Assembly: GCA_018262875.1 (NCBI GenBank)
Contig: JADFDL010000080.1
Coordinates: forward strand, 1-7,394
Length of the DNA: 7,394 bases
Direction of reading: 5' to 3'
From: Rhodocyclaceae bacterium
Lineage (GTDB): Bacteria > Pseudomonadota > Gammaproteobacteria > Burkholderiales > Rhodocyclaceae
Shown here piece after piece: positions 1-5,947 of the stretch; positions within the stretch are counted from its first letter, which is position 1, and each line of letters opens with the position of its first letter. The position numbers and the translations under genes were made by a program. The notes under the pieces were generated by a model. It saw only the letters and a program-made list of their open reading frames with translations. It did not search any database and was not told where the DNA came from.

Positions 1-1790
1 TGTTCTTCGCCTGGCTGGCCTACGACAGCAGCAGCCCGGACCTCGCCGTGCGGCAGACGCTCGACCTGATGGTGCAGCGCGCCTACGCCGTGATGAGCAG
101 CGACGTGTTGATCGCCATCCCGCTGTTCGTCTTCATGGGCTATCTCGTCGAGCGCGCCAACCTCATCGAGAAGCTGTTCAGGAGCATCCACCTGGCGCTG
201 GCGCGCATCCCCGGTTCGCTCGCCGTGGCGACGCTGGTCACCTGCGCCATTTTCGCCACCGCCACCGGCATCGTCGGCGCGGTGGTGACGCTGATGGGCC
301 TTCTGGCCTTCCCGGCCATGCTGCGCCACGGCTACGACATCCGTCTGTCGGCCGGTTCAATTACCGCCGGCGGCTGCCTCGGCATCCTCATCCCGCCCTC
401 GGTGCTGCTGATCGTCTACGGCGCCACCGCCGGCGTCTCGGTGGTGCAGCTCTACGCTGGCGCCTTCTTCCCCGGCCTGATGCTGGCGGGCCTCTACATC
501 GCCTACGTCATCATCCTCGCCAAGCTGAAACCGCATCTGGCGCCGCCGCTCTCCGCCGCGGAGCGCATCGTGCCGCTGCCGCCGCACAACCAGGCGCTGT
601 CCGACGCCATCGGCCGCAATGCCCTGGCGGCGCTGCTCTCGGCGCTGAAGGGGCGCGCCAACCTGGATGTCTCCGCCGCAACGATCCTCAAGCAGCTCGT
701 CATCGTGCTGCTGCCAGCCGCGGTCTGGTTTGGCAGCATGGGGCTGGTGTACAAATCCGTCACCAAGCCGCCGGAGCAGGTGGACGTGTCCGGCCTGCAG
801 GAAATGGGCAGCGGCGCCGCCCTCGAGGAGGAGGCTGACGAAGGGGAAAAGGAGCAGGCCGAGGGCGTCTCCGAGCCGCCTGCGGAAGAAGAGGAAGGGG
901 CGGAGGGCGTCAAGGAGCCGCCTGCCGAGGGCGTGAAGGAACCCCCCGCCGAGGAAGCGAAGGCAGCGGCGGAGAAGCCCGCTGCCGGCGAGAAAGCCGG
1001 GGCGCCGCCCGCGCCTGTCGTCGAGGCGGAACGCCTGCCCGCGCCGACAAGCTACTGGATCGTGCTCGCCGCCGGCACCGCCGCCGTGCTGTTCTTCTAC
1101 TGGATCTTCGATTTCGCCCGGCTGGAAATCTTCAAGATGCTGCTGGGCTCGTTCTTTCCGCTCGCGGTGCTGATCCTTTCCGTGCTCGGCTCCATCGTCT
1201 TCGGCCTCGCCACGCCGTCGGAAGCAGCGGCCGTCGGCTCGCTCGGCGGCATCCTGCTGGCGGCGGCCTACCGGCGGCTCAACCTGGGCGTGCTGAAGGA
1301 GTCGGTATTCCTCACGGCGAAGACCACGGCCATGGTGTGCTGGCTATTCGTCGGCTCGTCGATCTTCTCGGCAGCCTTCGCGCTGCTCGGCGGGCAGGCG
1401 CTGGTGGAACAATGGGTGCTGTCGCTCGACATGACGCCGCTGCAGTTCATGATCCTGGCCCAGTTCATCATCTTCATCCTCGGCTGGCCGCTGGAGTGGA
1501 CCGAGATCATCGTCATCTTCATGCCGATCTTCATCCCGCTGCTGGCGCACTTCAACGTCGATCCGCTGTTCTTCGGCCTGCTGGTGGCGCTCAACCTGCA
1601 GACGGCCTTCCTCAGCCCACCGGTGGCGATGGCGGCGTTCTACCTGAAGGGCGTCGCACCGCCGCACGTCACGCTGAACCAGATCTTCGCCGGCATGCTG
1701 CCGTTCATGGGCATCCAGCTGCTGGCGCTGGTGCTGCTCTACATGTTCCCCGACATCGGGTTGTGGCTGCCGAGGGTGCTCTACCAGTAA
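1..1790 (+). CDS. dctM: TRAP transporter large permease (DctM family), 5'-truncated by the window, with an extra acidic loop
   Basis: Large membrane subunit of a tripartite ATP-independent periplasmic transporter, which imports a solute (often a carboxylate) using an ion gradient with DctP and DctQ partners. The substrate cannot be told from this sequence. The reading frame is open from base 3, and the first codons (FFAWLAYDSSSPDLAV) already match the family, so the true start lies upstream and the in-frame GTG at 48 is internal. Numbering from that GTG, residues 1-165 and about 368-580 are recognisable DctM halves (for example IPLFVFMGYLVERANL at 25-40, FGLATPSEAAAVGS at 385-398, and a C-terminal hydrophobic series). 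Between them lie about 190 extra residues: a hydrophobic segment (about 213-235), an acidic Pro/Ala/Glu loop (about 241-333) and another hydrophobic segment (about 335-355). Typical DctM proteins are about 425-440 residues; this fragment already has 595. It ends in TAA only 4 bases from the convergent hemerythrin-like gene. Family confident; role of the insert unknown. Confidence 0.92.
   Translation, partial: FFAWLAYDSSSPDLAVRQTLDLMVQRAYAVMSSDVLIAIPLFVFMGYLVERANLIEKLFRSIHLALARIPGSLAVATLVTCAIFATATGIVGAVVTLMGLLAFPAMLRHGYDIRLSAGSITAGGCLGILIPPSVLLIVYGATAGVSVVQLYAGAFFPGLMLAGLYIAYVIILAKLKPHLAPPLSAAERIVPLPPHNQALSDAIGRNALAALLSALKGRANLDVSAATILKQLVIVLLPAAVWFGSMGLVYKSVTKPPEQVDVSGLQEMGSGAALEEEADEGEKEQAEGVSEPPAEEEEGAEGVKEPPAEGVKEPPAEEAKAAAEKPAAGEKAGAPPAPVVEAERLPAPTSYWIVLAAGTAAVLFFYWIFDFARLEIFKMLLGSFFPLAVLILSVLGSIVFGLATPSEAAAVGSLGGILLAAAYRRLNLGVLKESVFLTAKTTAMVCWLFVGSSIFSAAFALLGGQALVEQWVLSLDMTPLQFMILAQFIIFILGWPLEWTEIIVIFMPIFIPLLAHFNVDPLFFGLLVALNLQTAFLSPPVAMAAFYLKGVAPPHVTLNQIFAGMLPFMGIQLLALVLLYMFPDIGLWLPRVLYQ
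861..953 (+). repeat. Near-tandem coding repeat EGV(S/K)EPPAE in the TRAP permease loop
   Basis: Three copies of a nine-residue unit occur at 861-887 (EGVSEPPAE), 903-929 and 927-953 (both EGVKEPPAE). The last two overlap by one Glu codon, and the first is separated by a Glu-rich spacer. At the DNA level copies 2 and 3 share GAGGGCGT followed by AAGGA(A/G)CC, with third-position differences, so they are diverged rather than fresh duplicates. The unit sits in the acidic loop between two extra predicted membrane segments. Such units commonly vary in number by replication slippage; that is inference here. Confidence 0.75.
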
Positions 1791-1794
1791 CCGA

Positions 1795-2196
1795 TCAGGC
1801 GCTTGTGGCCGGCTTCTGTTCCAGGCAGGCGCGATGGTTGCTGGCGCCGCCGCGGATGTGCCCGGCCCACCACAGGGCGAGGAAGGTCTGTAGTTCGTCG
1901 CGGTCGAAATGCTCGGTGGTGGCGATTTCGTCTGCGAGGTAGTCGAACTCCTCGCGTTCGCTGCGGTAGTCGTCGAGTTCCGCATAGCCGCAGCGCGCGA
2001 GCAGGGCTTCCTCGGCGGCGAAGTGCTCGCGCGCGAGGTTCATCAGTTCCTTGAAGGTCTCGTCGAAGCGCCGATCGTCTGCCGCGTCGAGGCAGTCGGC
2101 CAGCGCGTTGCAGCGCGCCAGGATGGCCTGATGCTGCGCGTCGAGGCTTGCGTTGCCGACGCCGTGGCGCGGCGCCCATTCCAGCCGGTTCGGCAT
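1795..2196 (-). CDS. Hemerythrin-like protein with a degenerate di-iron site
   Basis: A 133-residue single-domain protein of the bacteriohemerythrin family, whose members usually bind O2 reversibly, or sense or store O2 or iron, through a di-iron centre in a four-helix bundle. Seen: N-terminal RLEWAP (Trp7), DAQHQ (His22), REHFAAEE (His58, Glu62), GYAELDDY and LALWWAGHI (His113). The canonical ligand set is H-H-E-H-H-H-D. The positions expected for the third and fourth His are Tyr77 and Arg81, and the Asp five residues after His113 is Ala118, so only four of seven ligands remain. The protein also has four Cys (29, 35, 69, 124). I chose ATG at 2196 because the fold begins there; the frame is open further upstream, but that would overlap the preceding gene. 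It is last in the five-gene operon, two bases after the 142-residue gene, which suggests translational coupling. Fold assignment is good; classical O2 binding is doubtful. Confidence 0.85.
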   Translation of the reverse strand: MPNRLEWAPRHGVGNASLDAQHQAILARCNALADCLDAADDRRFDETFKELMNLAREHFAAEEALLARCGYAELDDYRSEREEFDYLADEIATTEHFDRDELQTFLALWWAGHIRGGASNHRACLEQKPATSA

Positions 2197-2198
2197 CG

Positions 2199-2627
2199 TC
2201 AGAATCCCAGCGACTCGACGACGGCGACCAGGTCGGCGAAGCTGGCCGCATCGAGCTTCTGTGCCAGCGCCGCCTTGTCCAGCCCCTCGCACTCGAATTT
2301 GGTCAGGCCGACCTCGAAGGACAGTTCGCGGATCTCCAGCGGCGACATGAAGCCGATGTGGCAGATGTGGGCGATGCACTGGCGCTCCGGTTCGCTGAGA
2401 TCGAGGCCGTGGTGCTTGAGGATTTCGAGGTAGCGCTCCGCCGTGCGGTTGAGCCTGCCGCTGATCTCCATGGTGTTCTTCTGGCCGTCCGTGAGGATGG
2501 CCAGCGGCGGCCCGAAGAAAACCGGCGTCTTGCCGACCTTGCGGGTTTGTACATCGCGCGTCAGCGCGGGGGCGACCCAGGCGGGGTCGCCCCTGACGGG
2601 AGCGGGCTTCTCGGGCGAATCCGACAT
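2199..2627 (-). CDS. Unrecognised 142-residue soluble protein of the redox operon
   Basis: I do not recognise the family. The product is hydrophilic, with no signal peptide and no membrane segment, so it is probably cytoplasmic. Residues 1-35 are Pro-rich and charged. A short hydrophobic patch follows (TPVFFGPPLAIL, 34-45), then mostly helical-looking sequence to the C-terminus. A notable stretch is C84-IAHI-C89-H90, which also contains His87, with a further Cys113. This spells CX4CH, but without an export signal heme attachment is unlikely; a metal site is possible. The start at ATG 2627 has no clear Shine-Dalgarno sequence and lies 10 bases after the cytochrome stop, so translation is probably coupled. 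Its stop is followed after two bases by the hemerythrin-like gene. Operon position is the main evidence that it is real, supported by reading-frame length and protein-like composition. A role as accessory or regulatory protein for the neighbouring redox complex is inference only. Confidence 0.75.
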   Translation of the reverse strand: MSDSPEKPAPVRGDPAWVAPALTRDVQTRKVGKTPVFFGPPLAILTDGQKNTMEISGRLNRTAERYLEILKHHGLDLSEPERQCIAHICHIGFMSPLEIRELSFEVGLTKFECEGLDKAALAQKLDAASFADLVAVVESLGF

Positions 2628-2637
2628 CAGCGCGACA

Positions 2638-3462
2638 TCAGTGCGGGATCGGATGCATCAGCTCGTGCTTGGCATCCTTCATGCCCTTCGGCAACTGGGG
2701 CGAAGGCTCCGGCTGCAACTGGACGAAGCCGCGGTTGCGCGCGCCGTCCTGCACGTTGTGCGGGTTGTGGCACTCGGTGCAGGTGAACCAGCGCTTCTTG
2801 CCGGTGCTGGTGAAATCGCCGATGCGCTTGCCGTGGATGCCGTCTCGCCAGTCGCGCAGCTTGTCGCCGTGGCACTTGCCGCACAGGAGCTGCGGCTGGT
2901 CGAAGCTGACCGGGTCGCCGTAGTGGTCGACCAGCATGTTGCGCTTGGTCGTATGGTGACAGTCCATGCACCAGATGCGGCCGCGACCATGCTGGAGATT
3001 CGCGAGGTCGGGCACCATCGCCTCCATGGTCGGGTTCGGCTTGGCCCTCTTGTCCTTCGGCAAGGTCGGCGGATTGGCGTTGGGGCCGACGCCGTTGTGG
3101 CAGGCCGTGCCGCACATCGGCATCAGCGCCAGCTTCTCCGAGCGCGGCTTGACCACGGCATGCCCCTCGGGAAGCTTCTCCAGCATCGGCATCTTGCCCA
3201 TCGGCACGGTGCCCTCGTAGGGGTCGCCGTACCAGAGCGCCGCGCCCGTCGTCGGCGAGCATTTGACGTTGGGCAGGCCCGGCTTGATTTCCTGCTGGGT
3301 GATTTCGGAGGCGCCCTTGCGGCTCTCGAAGCAGACGACGGGCTCCTTCGCCGCCGCTGCCGCTGCCGGGGCAGGTTCGGCCGCCTTGTCTGCGGCGGAA
3401 AAGGCGTAAACCGCGCTGCCGCAGAAGGCGGCAACCAGTGTGTAAATAGCAAGTTTTTTCAT
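2638..3462 (-). CDS. Periplasmic tetraheme cytochrome c with one CX3CH site
   Basis: A 274-residue exported multiheme cytochrome. A Sec signal peptide is visible (MKKLAIYTLVAAF..., probable cleavage after AVYA at residue 20), followed by an Ala/Pro-rich linker. Three standard CXXCH heme sites occur at residues 165-169 (CMDCH), 194-198 (CGKCH) and 228-232 (CTECH). A fourth site at 117-122 reads CGTACH, a CX3CH spacing, checked base by base. Many additional His (101, 158, 170, 180, 210, 235, 266, 270, 274) could give bis-His coordination. Two further Cys (44, 68) lie before the first heme. ATG 3462 is 10 bases after the NrfD-like gene, with only a weak Shine-Dalgarno. By analogy with DsrJ or NrfB-type partners it would carry electrons between the membrane-bound ferredoxin/NrfD pair and a periplasmic acceptor or donor. 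It is longer than DsrJ and has four rather than three hemes, so I do not name it dsrJ. Confidence 0.88.
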   Translation of the reverse strand: MKKLAIYTLVAAFCGSAVYAFSAADKAAEPAPAAAAAAKEPVVCFESRKGASEITQQEIKPGLPNVKCSPTTGAALWYGDPYEGTVPMGKMPMLEKLPEGHAVVKPRSEKLALMPMCGTACHNGVGPNANPPTLPKDKRAKPNPTMEAMVPDLANLQHGRGRIWCMDCHHTTKRNMLVDHYGDPVSFDQPQLLCGKCHGDKLRDWRDGIHGKRIGDFTSTGKKRWFTCTECHNPHNVQDGARNRGFVQLQPEPSPQLPKGMKDAKHELMHPIPH

Positions 3463-3472
3463 GATCGTCGTC

Positions 3473-4687
3473 TTACTTCGCCGCGCCGTACTTGATCTCG
3501 CCCTGCAGGATGCCGATGGCGCCCTTGAGCAGGATGGTCAGGATGAAGAAGCCGAAGGCCCAGATGCCGAGGGTCAGCAGCCACTCGACGAAGGTCGGGT
3601 AGTACTCCGTCACCTCGCCGATCGGCGTCGGGATGAAGCCCGGCACGATCAGGCCCATGCCCTTCTCGATCCAGATGCCGGCGAAGGCCATCGTGCAGGG
3701 GATCGGCAGCAGCTTGAAGTTGTTGCGGATCGACGGGATCAGGAACAGCACGAAGGAGACGACCATCAGGATCACCGCGCCCCAGAACCACGGCACCAGA
3801 TTGGTCAGGCCGTGCAGGCCGAACATCAGGTAGTAGAGGCCGTTGGCGTGCTCGGTGCGGGCGTACAGCTCGACGACGATTTCCGACATGGTCAGGAACA
3901 GCGCGATGCCGAGGCACCAGGTGACGATGGTCGTCAGCAGCTTGATGGCGCTGTCGTCGACCCAGAACCTGGTGTTGTTGCGGATGACGAGGAAGGCCAG
4001 GATGATCAGGCAGGGGCCCGCCGCGAAGGCCGTCGCGATGAAGCGGATCGGCATCATGCTGTGGAACCACATCGGGCGCGCCGGCATGGTCGAGATCAGG
4101 AAGGCCGTGACGGTGTGGATCGACAGCGCCCAGACGATCGAGATGTACACCAGCGGCATGAAGAACTTCTTGTTGATCTCGCCGCCCGTGTATTTCACCC
4201 ACAGGTAGTAGAAGCCGCAGATGGCGTTGAGGATCAGATAGCCGGTCAGCACCAGCACGTCCCAGCCCAGCATCGAGTGCGGGAAGTTGTAGATGCCGAT
4301 GAGCGGGAGCATGTGCCAGAGGCGGTCCGGCCGCCCCATGTGGGCGAAGACGAACATCGTCACCATGATGACGGCGGAGATCGCCAGCATCTCGCCCAGC
4401 ACCGTCACCTTGTGCATGCCCTCGTGGTGGTAGACATACGCCGGGAAGACGATGGTCACCGCCCCGGCGGCGACGCCGACGAGAAACACCAGGTTGGCGA
4501 AGTAGAGGCCGTCGTGGATCTGGCTGGTCATGCCGGTGACGATCAGGCCCTCGGTGTTCTGCAGGTAGAACACGTACATCATGCCGACGATGAGCACCGC
4601 CAGCGAGCCCATCCAGGCGTAGAACTTGGTGCCGCCCTTGAGGACATAACGGGTGTAATCGGAAGTGAAGCTGATCAGTTGTTGCAC
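3473..4687 (-). CDS. NrfD/PsrC-family quinol-interacting membrane subunit (DsrP-like)
   Basis: A 404-residue integral membrane protein with about ten predicted helices. The clearest are near residues 22-41, 61-84, 96-116, 140-164, 177-200, 210-235, 250-271, 300-318 and 365-390. The family exchanges electrons between the quinone pool and a periplasmic iron-sulfur partner. Supporting motifs are HMGRPDRLWH (116-125), typical of the HybB/DsrP branch, and the C-terminal EKGMGLIVPGFIPTPIGEV (341-359), which resembles DsrP. The length also fits the ten-helix HybB/DsrP group rather than the shorter eight-helix NrfD type. The start is GTG at 4687, preceded six bases away by TGAGGAG; the TGA of this ribosome binding site is the stop codon of the ferredoxin gene, so the two are tightly coupled. 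It sits between its expected ferredoxin partner and a multiheme cytochrome. Family is certain; whether it oxidises or reduces quinol is not visible. Confidence 0.93.
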   Translation of the reverse strand: MQQLISFTSDYTRYVLKGGTKFYAWMGSLAVLIVGMMYVFYLQNTEGLIVTGMTSQIHDGLYFANLVFLVGVAAGAVTIVFPAYVYHHEGMHKVTVLGEMLAISAVIMVTMFVFAHMGRPDRLWHMLPLIGIYNFPHSMLGWDVLVLTGYLILNAICGFYYLWVKYTGGEINKKFFMPLVYISIVWALSIHTVTAFLISTMPARPMWFHSMMPIRFIATAFAAGPCLIILAFLVIRNNTRFWVDDSAIKLLTTIVTWCLGIALFLTMSEIVVELYARTEHANGLYYLMFGLHGLTNLVPWFWGAVILMVVSFVLFLIPSIRNNFKLLPIPCTMAFAGIWIEKGMGLIVPGFIPTPIGEVTEYYPTFVEWLLTLGIWAFGFFILTILLKGAIGILQGEIKYGAAK

Positions 4688-4693
4688 GGTCGG

Positions 4694-4700
4694 CTCCTCA
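4694..4700 (-). promoter_or_regulatory. Ribosome binding site of the NrfD-like gene, overlapping the ferredoxin stop
   Basis: On the minus strand the bases read TGAGGAG, six bases before the GTG at 4687. The first three are the stop codon of the ferredoxin gene. This supports the GTG start and points to termination-reinitiation coupling between the two subunits. Confidence 0.75.
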
Positions 4701-5786
4701 ATCGTAGAAGTAGAAGAATTTCGGGAAGGTGTTGAGCTCGGCCTTCAGGCGGAAGACGTTTTTCCGCTCCAGGATCTTGCTCACTTCGCTTTCCGGATCG
4801 AGCAGGTTGCCGAACTTGCGCGCGCCGACCGGGCAGACCTCGACGCAGGCCGGGTAGCGGTCGTGGCGGGTGCGCTGCAGGCACCAGTGGCACTTCTCGA
4901 CGACGCCGCGCATGCGCGGGCGGTTGCCGAGGTAGTGCGTCACCGGGTTCATCTCTTCCTTGGGCAGCACCGGCGTGGTGAGGTTGATGCGGCGCGCCCA
5001 GTAGGGGCAGGCGCCCATGCACATGCGGCAGCCGATGCACCAGTTGTAGTCGATCACCACCGGGCCGTCGGCCTCGCGGTAGGTCGTGCGCACCGGGCAG
5101 ACCTTGACGCAGGGCGGCTTCTCGCACTGCATGCAGGCGATCGGCATGTAGGTGGCGTCCTTCTCCGGCACCGCCTCGGGTGCGTAGTGGTACTGGCCCT
5201 CGAGCACCTGGCCGGCCGGCGTGTAGGCGTTGCCGCCGACCTGGATGCCGAGCCCTTCTGGGTAGCCGTGGCCCATCTTGTCCTTGGAGAACTCGCCGCG
5301 CTCCATGCGCAGCACCTGGATCCACTCGATCTTCTCGCCCGGCCTGGTGCCGCGCGACTGGTTGTTCTCGGCGACGCAGGCATGCACGCAGCGGCGGCAG
5401 CCGATGCACTTGCGGATGTTCAGGGCGTAGCCCATCAGCACGCCGGGCTGGGCGTCGGTGGTGTCGACCGTGACCTGCTTGCCGTACTCCTGCGAGTAGC
5501 GCCGCTCGAGCCGGAGGCGGGCCTCGGCCTTTTCCGCGTCCGTCATCAGCCGGTAGTTCTTCTGGAAGTGTTCGCCCCACTCCGCCGCCGCCTCGGCGTC
5601 GTCGGACTGGGTCATCAGCGCCGCCGTGCCCATCAGGGACGACAGGCTCAGCATGCCGCCGGCCTTGAGGAAGTCGCGGCGGCTGGTTTTCGGCGCGCTC
5701 GCGGCGGGGTCCGCCGACGCCGGCGTCGTGCAGGCGGGGGGGTGCTCCTTGGCCGGGCAGGCCTGGGGAGTCTCCTTGATGGTCAC
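4698..5786 (-). CDS. Tat-exported ferredoxin with four [4Fe-4S] clusters (DsrO/NrfC/TtrB-like)
   Basis: A 362-residue electron-transfer subunit, first gene of the operon. A twin-arginine signal is clear: SRRDFLK at residues 35-41 followed by a hydrophobic stretch (about 42-58), preceded by an unusually long n-region containing Cys10 and Cys19. Sixteen Cys form four clusters' worth of motifs: 127/130/133/137 (CIGCRRCVHAC), 218/221/226/230, 250/253/256/260 (CIGCRMCMGAC) and 299/302/314/318, the usual pattern of DmsB/PsrB/NrfC/DsrO proteins. It is longer than typical DsrO (about 260), partly from the n-region and the residues between clusters 1 and 2. It should dock on the periplasmic face of the downstream NrfD-like protein. 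The start is GTG 5786, chosen for the strong AAAGGAG seven bases upstream and the good Tat context. No molybdopterin catalytic subunit lies beside it, so the electron donor or acceptor is unknown. Confidence 0.93.
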   Translation of the reverse strand: MTIKETPQACPAKEHPPACTTPASADPAASAPKTSRRDFLKAGGMLSLSSLMGTAALMTQSDDAEAAAEWGEHFQKNYRLMTDAEKAEARLRLERRYSQEYGKQVTVDTTDAQPGVLMGYALNIRKCIGCRRCVHACVAENNQSRGTRPGEKIEWIQVLRMERGEFSKDKMGHGYPEGLGIQVGGNAYTPAGQVLEGQYHYAPEAVPEKDATYMPIACMQCEKPPCVKVCPVRTTYREADGPVVIDYNWCIGCRMCMGACPYWARRINLTTPVLPKEEMNPVTHYLGNRPRMRGVVEKCHWCLQRTRHDRYPACVEVCPVGARKFGNLLDPESEVSKILERKNVFRLKAELNTFPKFFYFYD

Positions 5787-5793
5787 GATGGTT

Positions 5794-5800
5794 CTCCTTT
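5794..5800 (-). promoter_or_regulatory. Ribosome binding site of the ferredoxin gene
   Basis: Minus-strand AAAGGAG lies seven bases upstream of the GTG at 5786. It is the strongest Shine-Dalgarno in the operon and decides the GTG start, since no ATG lies at a suitable distance. Confidence 0.8.
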
Positions 5801-5810
5801 AGGCTGAAAT

Positions 5811-5841
5811 AATTTAATGCTGAGAAGATGCGGCAAGCCAA
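5811..5841 (-). promoter_or_regulatory. Candidate promoter of the redox operon (weak)
   Basis: In the 161-base divergent region, the only A/T-rich patch facing the ferredoxin gene is at about 5806-5819. On the minus strand TAAATT (5816-5811) could serve as a -10 element and TTGGCT (5841-5836) as a -35 element, but their spacing is 19 bases and neither is a good consensus match. I saw no convincing FNR, NarL or sigma-54 site. Elsewhere the region holds a 10-base palindrome AGGCCGGCCT (5868-5877) of unknown meaning. Confidence 0.25.
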
Positions 5842-5911
5842 AAACAGTCGCGCGATCATACTCACGGAGGCCGGCCTGGTAACTGAGGCAGGTCAAATTT
5901 CCGGTGGATCG

Positions 5912-5941
5912 TTGCGCGGCGACTGACGATTCGATTATCAT
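5912..5941 (+). promoter_or_regulatory. Candidate arsR promoter, -10 inside the operator
   Basis: TATCAT at 5936-5941 matches five of six bases of a sigma-70 -10 element. TTGCGC at 5912-5917 is a weak -35 with an 18-base spacer. Transcription would then begin about at the arsR ATG (5948), giving a leaderless or nearly leaderless message. This agrees with the absence of a Shine-Dalgarno sequence there. Position inside the inverted repeat would let bound ArsR block RNA polymerase. Confidence 0.4.
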
Positions 5942-5945
5942 CGAA
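5930..5945. promoter_or_regulatory. Probable ArsR operator (TTCGAT-N4-ATCGAA)
   Basis: A perfect 6-base inverted repeat, TTCGAT TATC ATCGAA, ends two bases before the arsR start codon. ArsR/SmtB repressors bind inverted repeats of this kind near their own promoters and leave the DNA when As(III) or Sb(III) binds. Placement before arsR and overlap with the -10 candidate support autoregulation; binding itself is inferred. Confidence 0.65.
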
Positions 5946-5947
5946 CC

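Noticed and set aside
1827..1848. GGCGC...GCGCC stem near the end of the hemerythrin-like gene as a terminator
   Set aside because: The loop is long, the stem short, no T-run follows on either strand, and it lies inside coding sequence.
2358..2378. CX4CH in the 142-residue protein read as a heme c site
   Set aside because: The protein has no signal peptide, and heme c is attached only outside the cytoplasm; chance or a metal site is more likely.
2443..3495. Plus-strand open frame (350 codons) opposite the cytochrome gene
   Set aside because: Biased composition and no recognisable domain; the opposite strand has a signal peptide and four heme sites.
3461..4735. Long plus-strand open frame (424 codons) opposite the NrfD-like gene
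   Set aside because: It lies antisense to a clear ten-helix membrane protein. Its product is a low-complexity run of Asp, His, Arg, Gln and Val with no fold, as expected from the complement of a GC-rich gene.
2638..5786. Naming the three redox genes dsrO, dsrP and dsrJ
   Set aside because: There is no dsrMK or dsrAB here, the ferredoxin is about 100 residues longer than DsrO, and the cytochrome has four hemes in 274 residues, unlike triheme DsrJ. Resemblance is kept at family level.
4665..5807. Long plus-strand open frame (380 codons) opposite the ferredoxin gene
   Set aside because: Antisense shadow: Ala/Val/His/Leu/Arg-rich composition, while the minus strand carries sixteen correctly spaced cluster cysteines and a Tat signal.
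5868..5877. AGGCCGGCCT palindrome in the intergenic region as an operator
   Set aside because: A ten-base GC palindrome is not surprising in this base composition, and it has no promoter-like placement.
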